Assembly: GCA_958404085.1 (NCBI GenBank)
Contig: CATXZX010000061.1
Span: 1 to 7,999, forward strand
From: an uncultured Prevotellaceae bacterium
GTDB lineage: Bacteria > Bacteroidota > Bacteroidia > Bacteroidales > Bacteroidaceae
Direction of reading: 5' to 3'
Length of the DNA: 7,999 nucleotides
The position numbers and the translations under genes are program-made. This document shows, piece by piece, positions 1-5,986 of the stretch. The notes below the pieces were generated by a model. That model did not search any database and was not told the origin of the DNA. It worked only from the letters and a program-made list of their open reading frames with translations. The stretch's first letter is position 1. The number at the start of each line of letters is the position of its first letter.

Positions 1-914
1 TCATCAAAGGCATTGGGATTTCCCCATGCGGCAGTCGGGTCCTGATATGGTTTTGTAACCATCTCGGACATCTCGACCTTTTCGTACTCCCACAGGTCGG
101 CGTCGGCCAGACTCTTTTCCAAATCTCGGAGACCATCTTCAAAAGTCGCTTCCTGATTATGAAATACACTGTATATCGCCATAAGCCAGTAGGGGTCATA
201 CATGAGCGTATGCGAGCCGTCGTACTGAGTGTTTGCCAGTGTCAAATCCATATCATAACCGCCTCGTATAGCTTCATCGATGATTTTCTGCTGCACCTTG
301 GCAAAAGCAGCGGTTACTCCCCGCTCTATTGCCTCATGCAAGAGCTCATACTGGGCTTGGAACACCGTTTCATCTGACGATTTCATTTTTTCATCATCAA
401 AAACCATAGTGGTAAGCCCAACGCCTAAAGACAAAAAAACCAACGGCAGCATTGTAGATACAAGAATGATAACAAATAATCCATTCCGTATTTTCTTGTT
501 CGCAAGCAACGCAATTACAGCCCCTACAACCCATCCTACAGGGCCTCCCGCCGCAGCAGAGGCAGCTGTTGACGTCGCCGCAGAACTACCTCCTGCAGCA
601 CCTGTGGCGGCTGCAGACGCCGTTGTTGCCGCTGCTGTCGCGCTCTCGGCCGCTGCTCCTGTGCCTGCACCTGCGTTTGCCGCAGCGCCAGCAGCTTTCC
701 CACCGCCCGATGCGGCGGCTGAACCGGCAGAGGTGGTTTCCGCTGCAGCGCTGTTACCGCTACCTGCCGCCGCTTTAGCCGCTGTACAGGCTGTTGAATC
801 CGACTCGGAAAGCCCTCCTACATAATCATATATATCCTTTCCTGTTTTCCCCGCACCTTCCGCTTTGTCTTTCGATTCATCGAATTCATCCATCAAGTTG
901 TCGTATATTTCCAT
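1..914 (-). CDS. Ala-rich membrane-anchored T4SS-associated protein, N-terminal part (cut by left edge)
   Basis: The frame is open from an ATG at 914 to the left edge, giving 304 visible residues with no stop. A strong Shine-Dalgarno GGAGGAG (923-929), 8 bases upstream, fixes the start. Layout: an acidic/polar N-terminus (1-40); a low-complexity Ala/Gly/Ser/Thr stretch (about 41-124) with very few charges; a hydrophobic region with segments at about 126-138 and 144-167 separated by a basic NKK..R loop; then a soluble part (170-304) that looks helical and contains GGYDMDL, YDPYWLMAIY and AWGNPN. It lies 82 bases after the virB6-like gene and is probably co-transcribed with it. In Firmicute conjugative elements a membrane-anchored protein with a C-terminal NlpC/P60 or lysozyme-type wall hydrolase (VirB1-like) often follows VirB6, so this may be the anchor half of one. 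That is inference, because no catalytic domain is visible before the cut. A VirB8-like or other structural role is equally open. Confidence 0.8.
   Translation of the reverse strand, partial: MEIYDNLMDEFDESKDKAEGAGKTGKDIYDYVGGLSESDSTACTAAKAAAGSGNSAAAETTSAGSAAASGGGKAAGAAANAGAGTGAAAESATAAATTASAAATGAAGGSSAATSTAASAAAGGPVGWVVGAVIALLANKKIRNGLFVIILVSTMLPLVFLSLGVGLTTMVFDDEKMKSSDETVFQAQYELLHEAIERGVTAAFAKVQQKIIDEAIRGGYDMDLTLANTQYDGSHTLMYDPYWLMAIYSVFHNQEATFEDGLRDLEKSLADADLWEYEKVEMSEMVTKPYQDPTAAWGNPNAFD
542..794 (-). repeat. Low-complexity Ala/Gly/Ser/Thr coding tract
   Basis: This tract encodes about residues 41-124 of the Ala-rich protein. Codons are mostly GCN mixed with GGN, ACN and TCN. It is not an exact tandem repeat, and Ala codon choice varies (GCA, GCC, GCG, GCT). 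It therefore looks like a maintained low-complexity linker rather than recent slippage. It sits between the cytoplasm-like N-terminus and the membrane segments. Confidence 0.75.
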
Positions 915-945
915 ACGCCTTGCTCCTCCAGAAAAAGATAAACAC

Positions 946-974
946 AGGGGCTCAGAGTATTACTCTGAGCCCTT
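946..974 (-). other. Near-perfect stem-loop between virB6-like and Ala-rich genes
   Basis: GGGCTCAGAGTA (948-959) and its exact complement (961-972) flank one central base; a G-T wobble and an A-T pair extend the stem to 946/974. On the minus strand it is followed only by a broken T-rich stretch (TGTGTTTATCTTTTT), so it is a weak terminator at best. It lies in the 82-base gap, upstream of the GGAGGAG of the next gene. Likely roles are partial attenuation, or protection or processing of the mRNA. The structure is seen; the role is inferred. Confidence 0.7.
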
Positions 975-996
975 CGCCTCGCAAAAAACTTTTCGC

Positions 997-3588
997 TTAA
1001 AAGAAATCACGCTCTCTATTCTCGGGATTAAACTTATCCGCTTCTCGCTTTCCCGCTTCCCAGCGCTCCTTATCAACGGTTCTACCGGACTGACCTCGGC
1101 TTGTCCATGCTGTACTATTCACGTTGGGATTGGTCTGCCCGCCGGCATTTGCAACTGTGTTGAAGCCGCCCTGAAGAGTCCCCATCTGGGTTTGGAAACT
1201 GCTGCTTGCCCGGCCCATGTCGCCAACAAAGAAGGAGGCTGAATCACGCTGCAGCTTTTCGCTTACCTGCCTGAACTGCGGGCTGCGTCCCAATGTATCT
1301 GTATCTATTCTGCTGCCAATGCCCTCTGCAATATTCTGCGCCTCGCTCGGGGATTTTGCTACCTTGGCGGACACCGCTCCCGAAACGGACACGCCGTTAC
1401 CGGTTCTTGAATTCGTAGCATCCGCTTTATAAGTGGTTGTTGTGCCTCCGGGAATGGCCTGATTATACTTTGTGTCAGCGATTACACCGGGCCTTACCTG
1501 CTGAGCACCAGTATACGGGGTGAATGAGCCGTCTCTGCCCTCGGTTCCAACGAGCTTGAAGTCAGCAGTAGACACGTTTCTCTTTCCGTCAACAGGGGTT
1601 ATGGACCCGGGCACGGCCTCCCATACCCGCCCATTCTCGACAGCGCGGACCGGTGTTTTGCCGTCAAGCGCATCGCCGGCTGCAGTACGTCCGCTCGCAA
1701 TGTTGTCAAAGCCCTGCTGCGACAGCACCGGCGCCATCGTGCATACCTGGCCACTATCGTTTGTGCTAACCACGGCGTCTCTGGCGAGTTCGGGATGTGC
1801 CCCCGCTACTTCCATTACGCCAACACCCGTTCCGGCGGCCTCATGAGTCGTTATACCATCGGCGCCAAACTGCGAGTTGACCTGCCCTTCTCCGGCAACG
1901 TCCATAAACCCTTGCCAATGTTCGTTATTGGCCCTGTCTGCGTTGAGTTTATCAGTATCCACGACAGCGTTACCGGAGGTATCGGTTCTGATGCTTCCGT
2001 CCGCATTTTGCTCAACAGGGATATCGTTTGCGTTGGTGACATCCTTATGTATGAACCCTTCCGTTCCATCAGGAAGCGTACAGGGGATTGCTCCCTCTGC
2101 ATCATTTGAGTCGATATTTAATGTTCCCTTTTCTCCGGCAGGAGTGCTGTAACCGGTAGTTATGCCGTCCGCAGACACCGTAGAGCCGGATATCTTTGCA
2201 TCTGCAGGGATTATTCCCGCTTCGGTGAGAGTGCGGCCATCGGCCGTCATGATGCGGTCTTCAGAATTGACGCCGGGGCCGCCTATAACCATTTCGCCCA
2301 CCTTATTATCAGTACCCTTGCCGCTGAGAGCATCGCCTTTATTGTTTACCGCCCTGCTGATATCCGCACTGGTTGGCTTATTGGCAGCGCTGAAGTTTTG
2401 TTGTTTCTGAGGTTGCCCCATCATGCTACGGAAACCATGACGCAGTGCGCCGCCAGCGCTCGCATATCCGGCTTTCCGTGCAGCTTTGTCTACTAATTGC
2501 CTGCCCGCTCCTGCAGTTCTAAGCCCCGCCATCATGGTACCGGCAGCCATGAGCGCTTCATTTCCGAGGTTGCTCGCGGTGCTTGCGACCGACATCCCGA
2601 GCGAAGACAGATATTGGTCTATCTGGCGTCCTACTTTAAGTACTGCAAGAGTAGCCCAATACCACACAAGTACGCCATTGTTGCCCGACAGGGCATCCTG
2701 CGCAAAATCCAACGTTATTTTTCCGTTTGCATTTGCGTATGCCACTGCACTGAGATACGCATACAAAAAGACAATGTTCAAAAGGTAAACTATCAGATTT
2801 GAAGCCATCATCTTGCACCATGATTTCCATACATTGACCGTCGACTGGCTGGCGCCGGATGCAAAGGCCAGGGGAGAGGTATAATACATAAGGCCCAGTA
2901 CCACCCATCGCTCCAACGCGCATAGCGCCAGTTTGAGGTAATTCCAGAACACGGCAATGTTCAGAATTAAGGTAATCAGGAGTCCTGCCACCTCTTGAAC
3001 TATGGTAATCGCACTTCCTATAATGAGACCTAAACCGGTAGACGCCCGGTCAAGGGCTATCCCCTGCAAAAGAGAATTGTATTGTTCGTAAACCGAATCA
3101 ACAATCCAGTCTACAGGCTTATATATCAAAAGAACTAATTCAGGTCCAATCCAAATCAGCACCATGAACATTCCGGCTCTAAATATCAGCCTGAATGGAT
3201 TTTCAGCATCAGTCGCAAAGACAAACAGGTTTTTATAGAGCTGAAACACAATTATTGCGATGAGCAGACCCGTGGCTATAACCTGACAGTCTTTAAGTAA
3301 TATTTGCAAGAATGGGAAAAATACGGACAGATAATTCCCCTCGGGGTATGACGTTTTTGAAAACAGTGCCGCCACGGTTGCTACAATGCGCCCAAGTATT
3401 CCTCCAATTTGGTTGCCTCCTGCTGACGGAAGAGATGCATTTCCGAAGTCAAGGCCAAATATGGAGAGTATGCCGGCCGTGAACCATTCCATAATGTAGG
3501 TGACTATATCCCCACTGGACTTAAAGAATCCTTCAATCAATGCGTCCCACACCAACGTTAAAGCGACAGGTATTGGTTTTATATACAT
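997..3588 (-). CDS. VirB6/TrbL-like polytopic T4SS channel protein with long soluble C-terminal region
   Basis: 863 residues. The ATG at 3588 follows GAAAGGGG (3596-3603) by 7 bases. The first 320 residues hold about seven or eight hydrophobic segments: roughly 25-46, 60-77, 88-117 (a long one broken by KDCQ), 134-156, 185-220, 228-244, 259-285 and 304-319. Conserved-looking features include FVFATDAENPFRLIFRAG and LERWVVLGLMYYTSPLAFASG, the kind of motif seen in Gram-positive VirB6/TrbL proteins. From about 345 to 863 the protein is soluble, rich in Gly, Ala, Thr, Ser, Asn and Asp, with short beta-prone pieces (TADGRTLTEAGIIPADAKIS, CTLPDGTEGFIHKD) and a charged C-terminus (WEAGKREADKFNPENRERDFF). 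I recognise no enzymatic motif there. Family knowledge places VirB6 in the inner membrane as part of the DNA-translocating channel. The gene follows the pilin gene, across a terminator-like hairpin. The family call rests on topology and context, not on an alignment. Confidence 0.82.
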   Translation of the reverse strand: MYIKPIPVALTLVWDALIEGFFKSSGDIVTYIMEWFTAGILSIFGLDFGNASLPSAGGNQIGGILGRIVATVAALFSKTSYPEGNYLSVFFPFLQILLKDCQVIATGLLIAIIVFQLYKNLFVFATDAENPFRLIFRAGMFMVLIWIGPELVLLIYKPVDWIVDSVYEQYNSLLQGIALDRASTGLGLIIGSAITIVQEVAGLLITLILNIAVFWNYLKLALCALERWVVLGLMYYTSPLAFASGASQSTVNVWKSWCKMMASNLIVYLLNIVFLYAYLSAVAYANANGKITLDFAQDALSGNNGVLVWYWATLAVLKVGRQIDQYLSSLGMSVASTASNLGNEALMAAGTMMAGLRTAGAGRQLVDKAARKAGYASAGGALRHGFRSMMGQPQKQQNFSAANKPTSADISRAVNNKGDALSGKGTDNKVGEMVIGGPGVNSEDRIMTADGRTLTEAGIIPADAKISGSTVSADGITTGYSTPAGEKGTLNIDSNDAEGAIPCTLPDGTEGFIHKDVTNANDIPVEQNADGSIRTDTSGNAVVDTDKLNADRANNEHWQGFMDVAGEGQVNSQFGADGITTHEAAGTGVGVMEVAGAHPELARDAVVSTNDSGQVCTMAPVLSQQGFDNIASGRTAAGDALDGKTPVRAVENGRVWEAVPGSITPVDGKRNVSTADFKLVGTEGRDGSFTPYTGAQQVRPGVIADTKYNQAIPGGTTTTYKADATNSRTGNGVSVSGAVSAKVAKSPSEAQNIAEGIGSRIDTDTLGRSPQFRQVSEKLQRDSASFFVGDMGRASSSFQTQMGTLQGGFNTVANAGGQTNPNVNSTAWTSRGQSGRTVDKERWEAGKREADKFNPENRERDFF

Positions 3589-3603
3589 TTGATTTCCCCT
3601 TTC

Positions 3604-3632
3604 AAAAAAGCGGAGGCTCCACGGCCTCCGCT
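3604..3632 (-). terminator. Intrinsic terminator/attenuator between pilin and virB6-like genes
   Basis: On the minus strand a 9-bp GC-rich stem AGCGGAGGC/GCCTCCGCT (3624-3632 with 3609-3617, loop 3618-3623) runs straight into six T residues. This is a textbook rho-independent terminator. The T-run abuts the GAAAGGGG ribosome binding site of the downstream gene. Because both flanking genes belong to the same machine, partial read-through seems likely. That would give much more pilin message than channel message, which fits the structural need but is inference. Confidence 0.82.
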
Positions 3633-3652
3633 CTGCAAAGTTGTACCCAAGT

Positions 3653-3668
3653 AAGTCACACCTGACTT
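3653..3668 (-). other. Small inverted repeat just after the pilin gene
   Basis: AAGTCA (3653-3658) and TGACTT (3663-3668) form a perfect 6-bp inverted repeat around CACC. It lies 15 bases after the pilin stop codon and about 20 bases before the terminator stem. It may stack with the terminator as a 3'-end-stabilising structure for the pilin mRNA, or be a protein site. It is short enough to occur by chance. Confidence 0.4.
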
Positions 3669-3683
3669 TTGCCTATCGCCTTT

Positions 3684-4103
3684 TTAATTGAGCGTAAAAT
3701 CGGTGAATCCCGCTTCATTGTCAATCGAGTTAGCCAGATTTCCGACAGCGTTGATGATAACGGTTACAAGAAGCAGCGCCACCCATGCAATAAGGATGCG
3801 CTTCATCCACTGTCCCGCCATATCGCTCTGCTTCTGAGACCCAGGCATTAGCATGAGAAGCAAGCAGATGGAAACGCCAACGACGGCCAATATCGTTGAA
3901 ACTGTGCGTATTGCCTTTACATAGGGCTTAAGTGCAGTTTCGATGTTCTGGGCTATCTGTGTGATTTTGTCGCCATCAGCAAAGGCTGTAATGCTCATGA
4001 GCGACAATACCATAGTAAATACCATGACCATTGCAACTGTCCGAATTATCCGCTGCTTCTTTATTGAGTGGTCATCAAGAGAGAGAATCTGCAGTTTTCC
4101 CAT
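3684..4103 (-). CDS. VirB2/TrbC-like pilin precursor of the T4SS
   Basis: 139 residues from an ATG preceded by GGAGGAC (4112-4118), 8 bases upstream. A basic N-terminus (KKQRIIR, 15-21) is followed by a hydrophobic core (22-38) and ITAFA before DGD, a good signal peptidase I site with predicted cleavage after Ala42. The mature form is about 97 residues, with two hydrophobic helices (about 66-87 and 103-124) joined by a short polar loop containing GSQKQSDMAGQWMKR. Long signal peptide, two helices, small mature size and position directly before a VirB6-like gene are the hallmarks of VirB2/TrbC-type pilins, which polymerise into the conjugative pilus or line the secretion channel. It is the first gene after a long leader and is followed by a terminator, so it is probably the most abundant product of the unit. 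In some Firmicute elements this slot holds a Maff2-type small membrane protein, which is an alternative name. Confidence 0.8.
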   Translation of the reverse strand: MGKLQILSLDDHSIKKQRIIRTVAMVMVFTMVLSLMSITAFADGDKITQIAQNIETALKPYVKAIRTVSTILAVVGVSICLLLMLMPGSQKQSDMAGQWMKRILIAWVALLLVTVIINAVGNLANSIDNEAGFTDFTLN

Positions 4104-4245
4104 ATTCTTAAGTCCTCCATAATAAAAAATTTATAGCATGCGCTCCCACCGTGCTCCTTACGTCTTTGTCATTATCTTGCGTTTTGAAGTGTGCAGCTGC
4201 GCGATTGCTTGATTTTGGCTGCCAACAAAGAGTTGAACAGTTTGC

Positions 4246-4263
4246 GTCTTTTATGTAAAAGAC
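4246..4263. promoter_or_regulatory. Perfect 18-base palindrome, candidate operator
   Basis: GTCTTTTA (4246-4253) and TAAAAGAC (4256-4263) are exact inverted copies around TG. It lies about 10 to 27 bases downstream of the expected transcription start, a classical position for repressor binding. As RNA it could form only a short AT-rich hairpin, so a DNA site for a dimeric repressor is more likely. The nearby HTH-like protein (5118-4468) is one possible binder, unproven. Confidence 0.5.
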
Positions 4264-4279
4264 ATTCTTTATCGCTTAT

Positions 4280-4308
4280 ATAATAACATAAGTAAGACTT
4301 TCGCTCAA
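4280..4308 (-). promoter_or_regulatory. Predicted sigma-A promoter of the pilin/T4SS unit
   Basis: On the minus strand, -35 TTGAGC (4303-4308) and -10 TATTAT (4280-4285) are separated by exactly 17 bases. It lies just after the bidirectional terminator and points at the pilin gene. The -35 matches the consensus at four of six positions and the -10 at five of six. Confidence 0.6.
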
Positions 4309-4346
4309 CCTTCACTTGACTCCCAATTTTTAATTGCCATAAAACG

Positions 4347-4375
4347 AAAAAAGGCCGGTAGTGCCGGCCTTTTTT
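4347..4375. terminator. Bidirectional intrinsic terminator separating par operon and T4SS unit
   Basis: Stem GGCCGG/CCGGCC (4353-4358 with 4364-4369, loop TAGTG) is flanked by six A residues on the left (4347-4352) and six T residues on the right (4370-4375). It can therefore terminate on either strand. For the minus strand it ends the parM-parR-HTH operon about 93 bases after the last stop codon. Confidence 0.9.
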
Positions 4376-4437
4376 ACGTCAATAATATGTGCCATCCAAC
4401 AGCAATTTTTTATCATTTTTTATATTTTCGCGTAAAC

Positions 4438-4470
4438 TGCCACACAAATGCCGTTATTGTGCCACACTCA
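4438..4470. repeat. Three 11-base phased TGCC units
   Basis: TGCCACACAAA (4438), TGCCGTTATTG (4449) and TGCCACACTCA (4460) start exactly 11 bases apart. The first and third share TGCCACAC, while the middle unit shares only TGCC. The array overlaps the stop codon of the HTH-like gene. Helical phasing suggests a possible protein-binding site, but three units with one poor match is weak evidence. Confidence 0.3.
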
Positions 4471-5118
4471 AGACTTCGATGGCAGCACATCCTGCAGTGC
4501 AAGGAGCACATCGAACCATACTCCGTTCTCTGGGTTCGGAGAGTTCCACAAGGCTACGCTATAGTACTCTTCCGCATCCTTCAATCGACGGTAATAGGTC
4601 GACTCCGAAATGCCCTTTGAAATGCACCCGTCTTTCCCGACCGTTGCGACCATTGGCAATATGTCCTTTACCGGACGCCGCTTCTGTGTGAAATAAGTGT
4701 AATAGAGAATGGGGTAGAGGGTAATGCCTTCTCTCGGTATCTTTTTGATTATCCTCAAAGCATCATCCATGGTCCTGAGCAGTTCATCGGCCTGAGTATA
4801 AGCATTATTGAGCCTGTCTGCAGCAGTAATGGTTTCATACTCGCCCTTATTGGCCTGATATGCACTCCACACCCCGAAAGCGTCGCTCCGTTCTATTGCC
4901 TTACGTCTATTCTTCTGTATAGCCTTCAAGCGCCTGTAGTTTTTAAGAGCCAGCCGTGTCTGCTGATAAACCCTTTCTTGAGCGCCGGATTCGTTGTTTG
5001 CGGCGTGCTGTTTTATCGTTTCGACTCTGTCGTCATCCAAAAGACCATACCTATGAAACAGGTCGATGACCTTAGCAGGTGTACTCAGGGGGTTGCTGAA
5101 CGGATTTTTTGCAGCCAT
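4468..5118 (-). CDS. HTH-like protein of unknown function, third gene of the par operon
   Basis: 216 residues. The ATG at 5118 follows AAGGAGGG with 8-base spacing, and that ribosome site overlaps the parR stop codon, so translation is probably coupled. Predicted content: a polar N-terminus (1-35); a long basic helical region (about 45-125, including YRRLKAIQKNRRKAIERSD) that could form coiled coils; then GITLYPILYYTYF (131-143) and a helix-turn-helix-like end (about 148-186) with GISESTYYRRLKDAEEYYSVALW. This C-terminal pattern resembles sigma-region-4-like or ArpU-type phage and plasmid regulators, in which STYYRRL would be the recognition helix. The family assignment is tentative. It could autoregulate the par operon, control the T4SS promoter downstream, or act as a replication or copy-control factor. 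A single Cys (165) lies in the turn region. It is the last gene before the terminator. Confidence 0.72.
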   Translation of the reverse strand: MAAKNPFSNPLSTPAKVIDLFHRYGLLDDDRVETIKQHAANNESGAQERVYQQTRLALKNYRRLKAIQKNRRKAIERSDAFGVWSAYQANKGEYETITAADRLNNAYTQADELLRTMDDALRIIKKIPREGITLYPILYYTYFTQKRRPVKDILPMVATVGKDGCISKGISESTYYRRLKDAEEYYSVALWNSPNPENGVWFDVLLALQDVLPSKS

Positions 5119-5133
5119 ATACTCAGCCCTCCT

Positions 5134-5928
5134 TTATTCTATATCATCAAAATCATCGTCATCATCAAAGCCTTGGTTTAGAGCCTTGCTGTTAGACCGT
5201 AGTCTCTCGGCCACCTCTGGTGACCACTCGACATTATTGTTTTTGAGCTGAGCATCTATCGTCTGGTATGCCAGCATCTGTGCCGGGGTCACTTTAGTGA
5301 CCTGAGGCACGGTGCTGTTGTTTCGTGCCGGCATCGCCACATAGGGTTCATCGTACGTCTCCGATGCGTACTCGTCCACAGGTGACATCAGGTCATCCGG
5401 GCTGAGTTTTTTTAACGAGGGCGCGGCTGTTTTTTTAGACGGTTGCCTGCGTTTTTCCTCCTGGGGTTTGCTTCCCGTTTTTTTCTTTTTAACTACGGGT
5501 TGCGGACGTTCAACACTTTCGACGGGCTGATAGCTTACAACATACGAGCTTGCGCCGTTTGCTCTTTCAGGTGGCGGCGATTCGAAACTGGCAGCTATCC
5601 TGCTTGATATGGCAGCCTGTGTGAGATACTGCATGAATTGCTGGTATGCCTGCGCTTGTGGGAACAAAGCTCTTATTGCCCTATACGCATCCAAAGCTTC
5701 ACTAACAATGGATGCCTGCTCGTTCATTTCGGCGAAAAACTGCTCCGGGTTATCGGGAGTATGCGACGCCTGAAGCAACGCCTCAAATAATGATATAGCC
5801 GTCGAGATATAGACTGTCTTCTTTCGCCCCTTCGTTTGCAACACATCATAAGCGTTCTGCTGCTGAGGGAAGTCAGAATTAAAGGCGAGGCGCATAAAAT
5901 ATCTATCCCCGTCCGATTTTGGTCTCAC
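5134..5928 (-). CDS. parR: ParR-like centromere-binding adaptor protein
   Basis: 264 residues from a GTG codon (5926-5928) supported by AAAGGTGG (5936-5943), 7 bases upstream. An ATG at 5895 in frame lacks a comparably placed site. The N-terminal block (about 11-50: YFMRLAFNSDFPQQQNAYDV, then GRKKTVYISTAISLFEALL) has the beta-strand plus two-helix pattern of ribbon-helix-helix ParR proteins of Gram-positive plasmids. Helices continue to about 115, followed by a Pro-rich, very basic linker (KKKK 147-150, KRR 159-161) and an acidic tail (FDDDDDFDDIE, 254-264). In known type II systems ParR binds repeats in parC through this fold and caps ParM filaments with its C-terminal part. Position directly after the ParM-like gene supports the call. 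At 264 residues it is longer than the classical ParR proteins (R1 and pSK41 types), owing mainly to the linker and tail. Confidence 0.78.
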   Translation of the reverse strand: MRPKSDGDRYFMRLAFNSDFPQQQNAYDVLQTKGRKKTVYISTAISLFEALLQASHTPDNPEQFFAEMNEQASIVSEALDAYRAIRALFPQAQAYQQFMQYLTQAAISSRIAASFESPPPERANGASSYVVSYQPVESVERPQPVVKKKKTGSKPQEEKRRQPSKKTAAPSLKKLSPDDLMSPVDEYASETYDEPYVAMPARNNSTVPQVTKVTPAQMLAYQTIDAQLKNNNVEWSPEVAERLRSNSKALNQGFDDDDDFDDIE

Positions 5929-5963
5929 TCAATCGCCACCTTTCTGCTGAACAGCGGGGGAGG

Positions 5964-5986
5964 GAGCCAGGGATTATCCCTGGCTC
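5964..5986 (-). other. Stem-loop with the parM stop codon as its loop
   Basis: A perfect 10-bp stem, GAGCCAGGGA (5964-5973) with TCCCTGGCTC (5977-5986), leaves a 3-base loop. On the minus strand that loop is TAA, the stop codon of the ParM-like gene. No T-run follows on that strand, so it is not an intrinsic terminator. It lies about 20 bases upstream of the parR ribosome binding site and may tune translation coupling or 3'-end processing. Confidence 0.7.

Larger units (their letters stand above)
4104..4346 (-). promoter_or_regulatory. Non-coding block with promoter and long leader of the pilin/T4SS unit
   Basis: No convincing gene lies here. The block contains the predicted promoter, the 18-base palindrome at 4246-4263, further short inverted repeats around GCAGCTGC (4194-4201) and the pilin ribosome binding site. 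The distance from the expected transcription start (about 4273) to the pilin ATG is about 170 bases, long for a simple leader. I do not recognise a known riboswitch in it. Confidence 0.5.

Noticed and set aside
280..825. Plus-strand frame of 181 codons with Ala/Pro-rich translation
   Set aside because: It is the antisense shadow of the Ala-rich GC-heavy tract of the minus-strand gene; no suitable ribosome site and a low-complexity product.
865..1242. Plus-strand frame of 125 codons
   Set aside because: It spans the virB6 stop codon, the intergenic hairpin and the start of the Ala-rich gene on the opposite strand, with no family-like content.
1851..2105. Second minus-strand frame inside the VirB6-like gene
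   Set aside because: It lies wholly within the tail of the 863-residue protein in another frame and has no good start context.
4128..4136. Minimal leader ORF (ATG CTA TAA) upstream of the pilin gene
   Set aside because: It follows a GGTGGGAG that could bind ribosomes, but a two-codon frame is too short to separate from chance.
4376..4467. Possible small gene after the HTH-like protein
   Set aside because: No start codon with a ribosome site and no sustained frame on either strand; the stretch is AT-rich spacer before the terminator.
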